64,000 nucleotides of DNA from Olsenella sp. An293 (lineage in GTDB: Bacteria; Actinomycetota; Coriobacteriia; Coriobacteriales; Atopobiaceae): positions 124,001 through 188,000 of the forward strand of contig NZ_NFIT01000004.1 in assembly GCF_002159495.1 (NCBI RefSeq), in the 5' to 3' direction. This document shows positions 47,641 through 56,037 of the stretch, piece by piece. The notes beneath the pieces were generated by a model, which saw only the letters and a program-made list of their open reading frames with translations, searched no databases and was not told the origin of the DNA. Position 1 is the stretch's first letter, and each line of letters opens with the position of its first letter. The position numbers and the translations under genes were made by a program.

Positions 47641-47923
47641 AAGGCCTCCTCCGGGGACGAGCGCCAGCATCTCGCCTAATCCTTCGAACAGGCAAAACAT
47701 CGCGACCCGTGGATTTCCCGTGCAGAGCCGCGCCCATCCCGCGCGAACGGAGCCCTCTTGTTCCGGTGCCGTGTCCTGCGCGGCCCCTCTCACCCGCGGC
47801 CATCCGAAAGCTGCGCGAAAGCTCCCACCAAGCTAAGACGCAGCTCTCCGTACGCTCGCCTTGCTAGGCTTTTCCGCCAAGAAGCCAACCCCCTTAAGGA
47901 GGACCACTCGAAAGGAGGCTCGC
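47641..47923. other. Intergenic region before the nuclease-like gene
   Basis: No coding sequence or tRNA was recognised. Two purine-rich ribosome-binding-like stretches occur at the right end (TTAAGGAGGA near 47895 and AAAGGAGG at 47911). No good promoter was identified. Confidence 0.5.
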
Positions 47924-49030
47924 GTGGACGTCTTTCTCGCCGGAACCGACTCGCTCAAGCTGACGCGCATCGCTCGCAAGGACCCGGACCTCGCCCTCGT
48001 GCCCGCCGGCAACGCCCACCGCCGTTCCCGCCAATCCCCCATTGACATCGCCGCCCTCAGGCTCGCTCTACCGGAGGACCTGTGCTCGTTCTCTCCCGCC
48101 GAGCCTCTCTCGCTCACGTTCTTCTCGCGCGAAAGCCGCTCGTCTGCCGCGTGCCTCTCGTCCCGCGCCCTTCTCACCCGCCTTCCCGAGGACTCGTTTC
48201 TAGAGGTCATTCAGGCCAGCGGGGATCCTTGGCCCTATGCGGGGAGCGGCGAGCTCCACCTGTTCGTCGAGTCCCCCGGACTGAGCCTGGTGCGCATGGA
48301 GCAGCAGGTCCAGAGGCTCGTCAAACGTGACGCCCTCACGCCAAACGCCGCCTTCATCAAGCTGCTCACGTTTCCCATGGAGGCGTGCGGGCTATACGCC
48401 CGCGACCCAAGCGACCCCGCGCACGGTCCCTGCGCCTTCGAGCTCGAGCCGGTTCAATCACCCGAGAAAATCGTCGGGCTTCTGGGCAACCTCGAGGGAA
48501 TCCGGGGGCTGAGACAGGCGCGTCACGCAGCCGCGCTCGTGCAGAGCGGCGCAGGATCGCCAGAGGAGACGCTGCTCTCGCTCGCGTTCAAGCTGCCCGA
48601 GCACCTCGGCGGCATCGAGGCTCCCGCCTTTCTTGAGAACGAGCCCATCGACTGGCCACAGGATGTGCACCATCTCATCGAGCACAAGCAGATGCGGCCG
48701 GACTTTAACTGGCCCGGACACCTGACTGCCGGGGAGTACAACGGCAAGGACCACATAAGCGAGGCGGCCTTCGAGGAGGACCAGCGACGGATTCGAGACT
48801 ATCAAAGGTGCGGCATCTCCGTCTTCCCCGCGAGCTACAAGAACGTGCGCACCGTCCACGCCCTGAGCGGCTACCTCGCGAGCATCGCGCACTCGCTCGC
48901 CAAGACCGAGGGGCCGGAGTTCGAGGCACGGGTTCGACGCACGCTCGAAGACGCAGGGGCGACGCACGCGAGGAAGGTCCTTCTCAGCCAGACGCTTCCC
49001 GCCATACCCAGCGAGAAGCCCAGCTGGTAG
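47924..49030 (+). CDS. Orphan protein with a Vsr/DUF559-like nuclease C-terminus
   Basis: 368 aa from GTG 47924, five bases after AAGGAGG. I do not recognise the N-terminal 200 residues. The C-terminal region has SPEETLLSLAFKLPEHLGG, then MRPDFNWPGHLTAGEYNGKD and EEDQRRIRDYQRCGISVFPA. That spacing of D, ExY, G, D and R resembles PD-(D/E)xK folds of the Vsr/DUF559 group. Whether it cuts DNA is unknown. It is the only + gene in about 27 kb, flanked on both sides by GCACTTCTCG arrays. Base composition is similar to its neighbours. Confidence 0.6.
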   Translation: MDVFLAGTDSLKLTRIARKDPDLALVPAGNAHRRSRQSPIDIAALRLALPEDLCSFSPAEPLSLTFFSRESRSSAACLSSRALLTRLPEDSFLEVIQASGDPWPYAGSGELHLFVESPGLSLVRMEQQVQRLVKRDALTPNAAFIKLLTFPMEACGLYARDPSDPAHGPCAFELEPVQSPEKIVGLLGNLEGIRGLRQARHAAALVQSGAGSPEETLLSLAFKLPEHLGGIEAPAFLENEPIDWPQDVHHLIEHKQMRPDFNWPGHLTAGEYNGKDHISEAAFEEDQRRIRDYQRCGISVFPASYKNVRTVHALSGYLASIAHSLAKTEGPEFEARVRRTLEDAGATHARKVLLSQTLPAIPSEKPSW

Positions 49031-49038
49031 TGAGGGCG

Positions 49039-49190
49039 CCCGGCACCCATTGGCCCGGCGCCCCTTGGCGTGGCGCCCCCCTGGCCCGGCACCCCTTGGC
49101 GTGGCGCCCCCCCATCGAGAAAAGCCCGCACTTCTTGCGCGCACTTACGAGTGCGGGCGAGAAGTGCGGGCGGGCTCGCAGGCGCGGGCG
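49039..49190. repeat. 31-bp tandem repeat plus GCACT...AGTGC palindrome
   Basis: A 31-bp unit beginning TGGCCCGGCRCCCCTTGGCG repeats at 49051 and 49082, preceded by a partial copy. Then CCCGCACTTCTTGCGC, palindrome GCACTTACGAGTGC (49141-49154) and GAGAAGTGCGGG follow. The palindrome lies between convergent genes and may terminate both. Confidence 0.7.
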
Positions 49191-49204
49191 CTGCCGGGGA
49201 GGCG

Positions 49205-51436
49205 CTACTTGCCAAACGTGTCGCGGTCCGGCGCGATGGCCTGCATCGCGGCGATCGTGCGGGCGAAGAGCTCGTCGAGCTCCATGCCGCAGAGCTCGGC
49301 GCCCTGGCGGATGACGTCGCGGTTGCAGCCCGCGGCGAAGCGCTTGTCCTTGAACTTCTTCTTGAGCGACTTCACCTCGAAGTCCATGACGGACTTGCTC
49401 GGGCGCATGATCACCGCCGCGCCGATGAGGCCCGTGAGCTCGTCAACGGCAAACAGGACCTTCTCCATGGGCAGCTCCGGCGCCGGCAGGTCGGGGTTGT
49501 TCATCGAGTTGTGCGACTGGATCGCGCGCACCAGCGCCTCGGAGCCGCCCGCCGCGCGGATCAGCTCGCCGGCGTAGGTGGTGTGGCCCACGGGGTCGTC
49601 CGCGTGCTCCTCCCAGTCGAGGTCGTGCAGGATGCCCACGACCTCCCAGAAGTCGGCGTTGTCGGGGTCCTCCTGGAGCGCAAACTGTCGCATCACGCCG
49701 CCCACGGTCGCACCGTGCTTGAGGTGGAACTCCTCCTTGTTGTGCGCGGCGAGCAGGACGAGCGCCTCGTCGCGGGAGATCCCGGCGACAAGCGCCGCGG
49801 GGCCCTCGACCGCGGCCGCGACCTTCTCGCTGTCGGCGGCGATGGCGTCGACGGAGGCGGCCGTGTTGTCGGTCACGACGCCCGCGACCTGCGCCTCGAT
49901 GTCCGCCTTGGTGATGGTCTCGGGCTTCATGGCCGGGAAGAGCAGCACGTCGCGGATGGCGGGCTGGTCGCAGAAGAGCATGACCATTCGGTCGATGCCG
50001 TAGCCGATGCCACCCGCCGGCGGCATGCCGTACTCGAGCGCGCGCACGTAGTCGTAGTCGTAGCCCATGGCCTCGTCGTCGCCCAGGCCCTTGGCCGCGA
50101 CCTGCTCGGCGAAGCGTCCCGCCTGGTCGACGGGGTCGTTGAGCTCGGAGAAGGCGTTGGCGTACTCGTGGCCGGCGATGACCAGCTCAAAGCGGTCGGT
50201 GAGGCGCGGGTCCTCGGGCTTGCGCTTGGAGAGCGGGGAGACCTCCTCGGGGTAGTCGCAGACGAAGGTGGGGTTGACGATGGTCTTCTCGCCCAGCTCG
50301 TCGTAGAGCTCGAAGAGCAGCTTGCCGGGGCCCCAGCTCGGCTGGACCTCGATGCCGTTCTTCTCGCAGAGCTCGCGCAGGTGCTCAATGGGGGTGTCCA
50401 TCGTAAGCTGCTCGCCCACGCACTCGGAGGCGATCTCGGAGAGCGGGCGGCTCGCCCAGGTGCCGGACATGTCGATCGTCTGACCCTGGTAGGTGATGAC
50501 CTCGTGGCCCTCCTCGCAGCCGCAGACCTCGCGCGCGATCATCTTGAAGAGGCCCTCGGAGAGGCGCTTCATGCCCTCGAGGTCGGCGTAGGCGCAGTAG
50601 GCCTCCATCGAGGTGAACTCGGGGTTGTGCGTGAGGTCCATGCCCTCGTTGCGGAAGTTGCGGCCGATCTCGAAGACGCGCTCGAGGCCGCCCACGATGA
50701 GGCGCTTGAGCGGAAGCTCGGTGGCGATGCGCAGGTAGAAGTCACGGTCGAGCGCGTTGAAGTGCGTGACGAACGGCTTGGCGTTGGCGCCGCCGAGGAT
50801 GGCGTGCATCATCGGCGTCTCGACCTCCATGTAGCCATCGGCCTCCATGAAGCGACGGATGAGGGAGACGATCTGGCTGCGCTTGCGGAAGACGTCGCGG
50901 ACCTCGGGGTTCATGATGAGGTCGACGTAGCGCTGGCGGTAGCGGACCTCGCGGTCGGTGAGGCCGTGGAACTTCTCGGGCAGCGGCCGCAGGGACTTGG
51001 AGAGCATCGTGAGGCGCGCGGGCGAGACGGAGAGCTGGCCGCGGCGGGTGCGCAGGATGGTGCCCGTGGCCCCCAGGATGTCGCCGAGGTCGAGGTTGGA
51101 GAGAAGCGCCCAGCCCTCGTCGCCGAGCACGTCGTGGCGGCAGAAGAGCTGAATGGAGCCGCTCACGTCCTCGAGCACGATGAAGGCGGCCTTGCCCTGC
51201 TTGCGCAGCGCCCTGATGCGGCCGGCGACGCTTGCCACGTCCTCGGTGTCCGCGCCGTCCTCGAGGCCGGCGTACTTCTCCTCAAGCTCGGCGGCGTGGG
51301 CCGTCACCTCGGACGCGATGGGGTACGGGTTCACGCCCGCGTCAATGAGCGCCTGGCGGCGCGCGCGGCGCATCGAGCGCTCGTCAGTGGTTGCTGCGGT
51401 GCCGGCGGGGGCGCCGACGGTGGTCTCCTGGGCCAT
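49205..51436 (-). CDS. lysS: Lysyl-tRNA synthetase fused to an HD domain
   Basis: 743 aa, about 240 longer than usual. Residues 1 to about 510 are class II LysRS: an OB-fold anticodon domain, then NFRNEGMDLTHNPEFTSMEA (motif 2) and GGIGYGIDRMVMLF (motif 3). After a short Ala-rich linker, residues about 555-740 form an HD-type phosphohydrolase-like domain with VVGILHDLDWEEHADDPVGH and AIQSHN. The usual HD metal ligands seem to be present. The substrate is unknown. It precedes greA in no operon: greA reads toward it. Confidence 0.93.
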   Translation of the reverse strand: MAQETTVGAPAGTAATTDERSMRRARRQALIDAGVNPYPIASEVTAHAAELEEKYAGLEDGADTEDVASVAGRIRALRKQGKAAFIVLEDVSGSIQLFCRHDVLGDEGWALLSNLDLGDILGATGTILRTRRGQLSVSPARLTMLSKSLRPLPEKFHGLTDREVRYRQRYVDLIMNPEVRDVFRKRSQIVSLIRRFMEADGYMEVETPMMHAILGGANAKPFVTHFNALDRDFYLRIATELPLKRLIVGGLERVFEIGRNFRNEGMDLTHNPEFTSMEAYCAYADLEGMKRLSEGLFKMIAREVCGCEEGHEVITYQGQTIDMSGTWASRPLSEIASECVGEQLTMDTPIEHLRELCEKNGIEVQPSWGPGKLLFELYDELGEKTIVNPTFVCDYPEEVSPLSKRKPEDPRLTDRFELVIAGHEYANAFSELNDPVDQAGRFAEQVAAKGLGDDEAMGYDYDYVRALEYGMPPAGGIGYGIDRMVMLFCDQPAIRDVLLFPAMKPETITKADIEAQVAGVVTDNTAASVDAIAADSEKVAAAVEGPAALVAGISRDEALVLLAAHNKEEFHLKHGATVGGVMRQFALQEDPDNADFWEVVGILHDLDWEEHADDPVGHTTYAGELIRAAGGSEALVRAIQSHNSMNNPDLPAPELPMEKVLFAVDELTGLIGAAVIMRPSKSVMDFEVKSLKKKFKDKRFAAGCNRDVIRQGAELCGMELDELFARTIAAMQAIAPDRDTFGK

Positions 51437-51527
51437 GGTCTCTCCTCATGTCTCACAGACTGCGCCCCGCACCTGCGATGCCGCAGACACGGGGCGCCAC
51501 GTTTCACTTTTGCGGGGTCAGGGCACG

Positions 51528-52004
51528 CTAGCGGCTGATCGCCGTGATGGTGTAGCTCCTGCTCCTGCCGGACGGCGCCATGACCTCGATCTTGTCGCCC
51601 TCCCTGTGGCCCACGAGGGCGGCGCCCACGGGGGACTCGTTCGAGATCTTGTGCTCGAGCGAGTTGGTCTCGGTGGTGCCGACGATCGTGAAGCTCGTTT
51701 TGGCGCCCTTCTCGTCCTCGAGCTCGACCGTGGTGCCGATGGAGACGGTCAGCTCGCCGCTGCCGGCCTCGACGACCGTGGCGATCGAGAGGATCTGGCG
51801 GATCTCGTTGATGCGGGAGGCGTTGCGGGCCTCCTCCTCCTTGGCGGCGTCGTACTCGGAGTTCTCCGAGAGGTCGCCAAAGCCGCGTGCCTCCTTGATG
51901 CGCTCGACGATCTCGTCGTGCTTCTCGCCCTCGCGATAGGCGAGCTCGTCCACCAGGCGCTGACGGCCCTCGGGGGTGAGCTCGATCTTCTTGGTGTTGT
52001 CCAT
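51528..52004 (-). CDS. greA: Transcription elongation factor GreA
   Basis: 158 aa. It rescues backtracked RNA polymerase. The N-terminal coiled coil (DLSENSEYDAAKEEEA with the acidic tip) and the C-terminal FKBP-like domain (ESPVGAALVGHREGDKIEVM) are typical. ATG 52004 follows AGGGAG. It lies upstream of lysS on the same strand, 91 bp away; the spacer holds CACTTTTGCGG, a possible remnant of the GTGAC palindrome family. Confidence 0.96.
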   Translation of the reverse strand: MDNTKKIELTPEGRQRLVDELAYREGEKHDEIVERIKEARGFGDLSENSEYDAAKEEEARNASRINEIRQILSIATVVEAGSGELTVSIGTTVELEDEKGAKTSFTIVGTTETNSLEHKISNESPVGAALVGHREGDKIEVMAPSGRSRSYTITAISR

Positions 52005-52031
52005 GCTCTGCTCCCTATCTGGCGCGTGAGG

Positions 52032-52340
52032 TTAGTCGAGCTTGGTGCCGCACTTGGAGCAGAAGCCCGCGTCGGCGGAGTTCTTGGTGCCGCACTTGGA
52101 GCAGAACTTGGTCTCGGGGGCGTCGGCGTCATCCTCGTCCTCGATGACCTCGACGGGCTCGTCGTGAGACTCGACGGGGCTCTCGGACTTGTCCTCGGAG
52201 CCCTCCTCCATGCCCTCGCGGACGTTCTTCACGGTCTTGCCGAGGGCGGAGCCGATCTTGGGCAGGTTCTTGGGCCCAAAGATGACGAGGATGACGATGA
52301 GGATGATGAGCAGCTCAGGGATACCCAGGCCAAGAATCAT
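52032..52340 (-). CDS. tatA: TatA-like twin-arginine translocase subunit with a zinc ribbon
   Basis: 102 aa from ATG 52340. The N-terminal membrane helix and hinge (ELLIILIVILVIFGPKNLPK then IGSALGKTVKNV) are TatA/E-like; TatA forms the pore for folded proteins. After an acidic linker the C-terminus is FCSKCGTKNSADAGFCSKCG, a double CxxC zinc ribbon not normal for TatA. No tatB or tatC is nearby. It could be true TatA with an added domain or a TatA-like membrane protein with another role. Confidence 0.75.
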   Translation of the reverse strand: MILGLGIPELLIILIVILVIFGPKNLPKIGSALGKTVKNVREGMEEGSEDKSESPVESHDEPVEVIEDEDDADAPETKFCSKCGTKNSADAGFCSKCGTKLD

Positions 52341-52491
52341 GATGAAGTGTCCTTCCGGTGCGATGTGTCTCGTGGGCGCACAGGCCCAATACAGCATCAG
52401 CTAGTATAGCCGACGTTGCACCCTACTCACAATCTCTAAACGCGAGAATTGCCGCGGCACGCGGGCTCGCGAGAGGCCCCGGGGAGGTCCC

Positions 52492-53316
52492 GTGAAAGAG
52501 TTCTTCATCGGCCTGGCGATCTTGACCGTTGTCTGCACGGCCATCCTGGCCGCGCTGCCATGGCTGCTGCGCCGGCGCGGCGTGGAGATGCGCCGGACCA
52601 AGTTTGGCCTCACGCTGGTCTTTGACTCCGCCGACGCCGACGGCACGCCCGTGCGCCTGCTCAACGTCAACGGAACCTTCCAGTCCGTGAGCTACGTGCC
52701 CGATGGCCTGCGCTTTGAGCTTGCCTGCGTCTACCACCGCGTCATGGCGTCCGTGATCGAGGGGCTGGACCGGCCCGTGCGCGTGATGGTCATGGGCGGG
52801 GGCGGCTACTCGCTGCCCAAGTACCTGGCGGCCTTTGTGCCCGCCGCACGCACCGACGTGGTGGAGGTGGACCCCGCGATCACGCGCCTCGCGCGCGAGC
52901 GCTTCTTCCTCGACGAATGCCTCGAGAAGACGGGGGCCGAGAAGGACGGGCGGCTCCGGCTGGTGACGGGCGATGCCTGGGCGTTTTTGCGCGCGGCGAC
53001 CGAGCCCTACGACGTGATCGTCAACGACGCCTTCTCCGGCAAGCGCCCGCTCGGGCCGCTGGAGACCTCGGAGGGGGCGCGCGTGCTGCGCTCGCGGCTC
53101 GCCGAGGGCGGCGTCTACCTAGCAAACGTGCGCTGTTCCTGCGAGGGACCCGGTGACAGGCCGCTGCGCGAGGTGGAGGACGCCTTCGGGCGCGAGTTCG
53201 CACACGTGGCCGTGGTCCCCGAGTGGGCGGACGAGCCGCGCAAGCCCGGCAACAACGTGGTCGTGGCGACGGACGCGGAGCTGACGCTGCCCGAGGGCGC
53301 CGTCGTCGTGCAGTAG
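52492..53316 (+). CDS. Membrane-anchored spermidine-synthase-like methyltransferase-fold protein
   Basis: 274 aa, GTG start behind GGGGAGG. A membrane helix (residues about 4-26) precedes a Rossmann domain: VRVMVMGGGGYSLPKYL, then VVEVDPAITRLARERFF and the catalytic-loop-like DVIVNDAFSGK. This is the layout of spermidine synthase and its many paralogues. No speD-like partner is nearby, so the amine substrate is uncertain. Confidence 0.75.
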   Translation: MKEFFIGLAILTVVCTAILAALPWLLRRRGVEMRRTKFGLTLVFDSADADGTPVRLLNVNGTFQSVSYVPDGLRFELACVYHRVMASVIEGLDRPVRVMVMGGGGYSLPKYLAAFVPAARTDVVEVDPAITRLARERFFLDECLEKTGAEKDGRLRLVTGDAWAFLRAATEPYDVIVNDAFSGKRPLGPLETSEGARVLRSRLAEGGVYLANVRCSCEGPGDRPLREVEDAFGREFAHVAVVPEWADEPRKPGNNVVVATDAELTLPEGAVVVQ

Positions 53317-53346
53317 GGGCCGGGCCGTCTCGGGGCGGGCCGGCGC

Positions 53347-54492
53347 TCAGCCCAGGCGCGCGCCCAGCGCCAGCAGCGAGAAGAGCCGCTCGGCCGCGAG
53401 GGCGTAGAGCTCCTCCGCGCGGGAGAGCGCCTCCTCGAGCGGCATCGCGTCGATGGCCGTGGGCACCCACGCCGCGACGCCGGGCACCGATGCCGCCGCG
53501 TCCGCGCTCATGCCGCCCACCACCGCCACGCAGGGCACGCCCGCAGCCTCGCAGGCTGCCGCCACGCCAGCCACGACCTTGCCGCGCGCGGTCTGCGCGT
53601 CGGCGTGCCCCTCCCCCGTGACGCAGAGGTCCGCCCCCGCCAGCACCTCCGAGAAGCGCGTGAGCTCGAGGACGCGCGCCATGCCGCTGCCCGCCTGCGC
53701 ACCGAGAAACGCCATCGCGCCCGCACCCAGGCCGCCCGCCGCGCCGGCGCCCGGCACGTCGAAGTCGCGCCCGAAGGTCCGCTCGAGCACGCGGGCGTAG
53801 TTTGCCATGCCGGCGTCGAGCTCGGCGACCATCGCGGGCGTGGCTCCCTTTTGCGGGGCATAGACTGCACTCGCGCCGTCCGGGCCCAGAAGCGGGTTGT
53901 CCACGTCGCACATGAGGTGGAAGCTCGTCCGGGCGACGCGCGGGTCGAGGCCGGAGAGGTCGATCGAAGCGATGCGCGCCAGGTCGGCGCCACAGCCCGC
54001 GAGCTCACGGCCGGAGACGTCCAGGAGGCGCGCGCCGAGAGCTCGCATGCAGCCGGCGCCACCGTCGTTGGTCGCGCTGCCGCCGATGGCGAGCGTCACG
54101 TCGAGCGCGCCGGCGTCGAGCGCGGCGCGGATGAGCTCGCCGGTGCCGTAGGTGCTCGTGAGCAGCGGGTTCTTCTCGCCCGGAGCGAGCAGGGGGAGGC
54201 CCGAGGCGGCTGCCATCTCGATGATGGCGCGTCCGTCGGGCAGCATGCCGTAGGCGGCCTCGACCGGACGGCCCAAGGGATCGGCCACGCAAACGCGCCG
54301 CAGGTCTCCGCCGCAGGCCGCGACGAGCGCCTCGACCGTGCCGTCGCCGCCGTCCGCCATGGGCACCGCCACGCAGGCGCAGCCGGGAACGTGTCGGCGC
54401 GCCGCCGCCTCGAGCAGGCGCGCCGCATCCGCAGAGGTCAGCGTCCCCTTGAACGAGTCGGACGCAAAGACGAACCTGGGCGAACCCGCCAT
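53347..54492 (-). CDS. glxK: Glycerate 2-kinase (GlxK/GarK family)
   Basis: 381 aa. FVFASDSFKGTLTSADAARL opens the protein; PMADGGDGTVEAL, LAIGGSATNDGGAGCMRAL and VTGEGHADAQTARGKV are the conserved blocks. It phosphorylates glycerate, feeding 2-phosphoglycerate to glycolysis. The ATG at 54492, five bases after AGGAGG, was chosen although the frame is open upstream. Divergent from the next gene. Confidence 0.92.
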   Translation of the reverse strand: MAGSPRFVFASDSFKGTLTSADAARLLEAAARRHVPGCACVAVPMADGGDGTVEALVAACGGDLRRVCVADPLGRPVEAAYGMLPDGRAIIEMAAASGLPLLAPGEKNPLLTSTYGTGELIRAALDAGALDVTLAIGGSATNDGGAGCMRALGARLLDVSGRELAGCGADLARIASIDLSGLDPRVARTSFHLMCDVDNPLLGPDGASAVYAPQKGATPAMVAELDAGMANYARVLERTFGRDFDVPGAGAAGGLGAGAMAFLGAQAGSGMARVLELTRFSEVLAGADLCVTGEGHADAQTARGKVVAGVAAACEAAGVPCVAVVGGMSADAAASVPGVAAWVPTAIDAMPLEEALSRAEELYALAAERLFSLLALGARLG

Positions 54493-54510
54493 GGGCCCCT
54501 CCTGATGAAT

Positions 54511-54537
54511 GATGAAAAGTGACAGTCCTTTTTCATC
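54511..54537. repeat. GTGAC-N-GTCCT palindrome, copy 2f
   Basis: GATGAAAAGTGAC and GTCCTTTTTCATC pair around one base in the divergent promoter region between glxK and the HAD gene. Same family as the copies in the fab operon and rplK-rplA spacer. Confidence 0.75.
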
Positions 54538-54548
54538 AAGACTATACT
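54519..54548 (+). promoter_or_regulatory. Promoter of the HAD phosphatase gene
   Basis: GTGACA (54519-54524) and TATACT (54543-54548) with an 18-bp spacer. The -35 hexamer lies inside palindrome 2f. Confidence 0.5.
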
Positions 54549-54576
54549 TCACCGGGAAAACGACGAAGGAGACCTC

Positions 54577-55422
54577 TTGATCAAGCTCTTTGCGAGTGAC
54601 CTCGACGGCACGCTCTTCAACGCCCTGCACCAGACCGACGGCGCCATCCTTCGCCGGCTGCGACGCGTGACCGGCGCCGGACGACACGTGGCCCTGGCAA
54701 CGGGCCGCTGGTCGAGCACGGGCGCCGAGCTGGGCTTTGACGACCTGCCCCTCGAGGTGGTGAGCGGCAACGGCGCCTTTGTCTACGACGCCCGCGGCCA
54801 GCTGCTGCGCAGCGTGGAGATCTCCCCGGCGACACTCGAGGAGCTGCTCGGCGCCTTTCCCACCTGCTGCTTCACCTGCGTGGCGCCGGACGGGACGTTT
54901 GTGCGCGGCTCGCGCGAGAGCCAGCTGGCGGGGTATCTCCCCTCGCCCGGCCTGCTCGGGAGGTTCGTGGCCTGGCGCTTTCGTCGGCGCGGCCCCGCCG
55001 AGGACATGGTCTTCGACCAGACAGACGAGGACGTCCTGTCGCACACGATCTGCAAGGTCAACTGCCGCGTGCTCGACCCCGGGCTCAAGGCGGAGCTCGC
55101 GGCCTTTGTGGCCGAGCACGAGGACACGCTCGTGAACGCCTCGTTTGACGGGGACCTCTTCGAGCTCACGGAGGCGAGCGTCAACAAGGGCGAGGCGGTG
55201 GCCTGGCTGGCCGGGCATCTTGGCATCGCGGAGGACGAGGTCGCGGTCTACGGCGACGGAGGCAACGACATCGCGATGCTCGAGCGCTTCGAGCACGCCT
55301 ATGCCACGCACAACGGCAGCGAGGACGCCAAGCGCGCCGCGGGCCACGTGATCGGCAGCTGCGCGCTGCATGCGGTGCCGCGCCACATGCTGGCGACGAC
55401 GCGCCGGGAGGGGACGCTCTAG
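54577..55422 (+). CDS. Cof-type HAD-family phosphatase
   Basis: 281 aa from a TTG start (54577) behind AAGGAG. LFASDLDGTLFN carries the nucleophile Asp, ALATGRW is motif II, and VAVYGDGGNDIAMLERFEHA is motif IV; the C2B cap lies between. Such enzymes dephosphorylate sugar phosphates, PLP or FMN, and the substrate cannot be predicted here. It stands alone, divergent from glxK. Confidence 0.9.
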   Translation: MIKLFASDLDGTLFNALHQTDGAILRRLRRVTGAGRHVALATGRWSSTGAELGFDDLPLEVVSGNGAFVYDARGQLLRSVEISPATLEELLGAFPTCCFTCVAPDGTFVRGSRESQLAGYLPSPGLLGRFVAWRFRRRGPAEDMVFDQTDEDVLSHTICKVNCRVLDPGLKAELAAFVAEHEDTLVNASFDGDLFELTEASVNKGEAVAWLAGHLGIAEDEVAVYGDGGNDIAMLERFEHAYATHNGSEDAKRAAGHVIGSCALHAVPRHMLATTRREGTL

Positions 55423-55446
55423 GGACGATCCCGCGGGGATGCCGAA

Positions 55447-55662
55447 CTAAAACTCGACGAGGTCGCGCACCCTGACGCCAGGCGCGTCGGCAATGCGGCA
55501 CAGGACGTCGATTCCTATGCTGACCCTGCCCGTCTCCACCTCCCAGAGGTAGGACTGGTTCGTCGACGCCATGAGGGAGAGCTCTCGTTGTGAGAGCCCC
55601 GCCACCTCTCGCGCCTCCCGAATCCGCCGCCCGAGCAAGTCTCTTCGTCCTCTCGTATCCAT
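55447..55662 (-). CDS. Small XRE-family HTH protein
   Basis: 71 aa from ATG 55662 behind GAGGG. The helix-turn-helix is LGRRIREAREVAGLSQRELS with SYLWEVETGRVSIGIDVLCR. It overlaps, in another frame, the tail of a HipA-like kinase fragment on the same strand. This is the arrangement of a HipA/CtkA-like toxin locus with its regulator. With the kinase truncated it may be an orphan regulator. Confidence 0.8.
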   Translation of the reverse strand: MDTRGRRDLLGRRIREAREVAGLSQRELSLMASTNQSYLWEVETGRVSIGIDVLCRIADAPGVRVRDLVEF

Positions 55663-56036
55663 AGGAAGCCCTCGCACGCATCGTCATCCATCGTCGTCTT
55701 GACCTTGCTGAACTCGTAGAGCACCACGCCGGGAGAGGTGAAGTCGCGGCACGCACAGACGATCTTGCCGTCGCGGTACCCCAGGCGGGTCTCGTGCGTC
55801 GGGATGCCGAGAAGCGCGTAGATGTGCGAGCCCAGGTACTCGGAGAGAGGCGATGAGGTATACGAGGGCAGCCCGCGTCCGCGAAGATCGCGCGTCGAGC
55901 GCGGGTACTTGGCGAGCCAGGGCTCCCCATCGATGAGGATGCCCTCCTTGCGTCCGGCACGACCGCCATAGAGGCGCCCAGATGGCGGGCAGTCACGCAG
56001 ATCTGCGATCTCAATCTGGCCCAGCCTCTCCGGAAC
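55515..56036 (-). pseudogene. Truncated HipA/CtkA-like kinase fragment
   Basis: Reading the - strand from 56036 gives VPERLGQIEIADLRDCPPSG, RLYGGRAGRKEGILIDGEPW then LAKYPRSTRDL. It continues with SSPLSEYLGSHIYALLGIPT and DFTSPGVVLYEFSKVKTTMD. These match the N-terminal ATP-binding half of HipA-family Ser/Thr kinases, including the glycine-rich loop and a lysine. After about 130 residues the frame runs into unrelated sequence over the XRE gene and stops at 55515, so the catalytic core is missing. No ATG, GTG or TTG start exists in frame after the upstream stop at 56073. It abuts the tRNA-Pro terminator. Confidence 0.7.
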
Positions 56037-56037
56037 G

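Noticed and set aside
53347-55386. 679-aa reading frame including glycerate kinase
   Set aside because: The extra N-terminal 298 residues are antisense to the HAD phosphatase. The glycerate kinase start with AGGAGG at 54492 gives the normal family length.
55181-56014. A 277-aa frame on - spanning the HTH region
   Set aside because: Ser/Arg/Ala-rich shadow sequence. The conserved kinase residues and the XRE protein are encoded in other frames.
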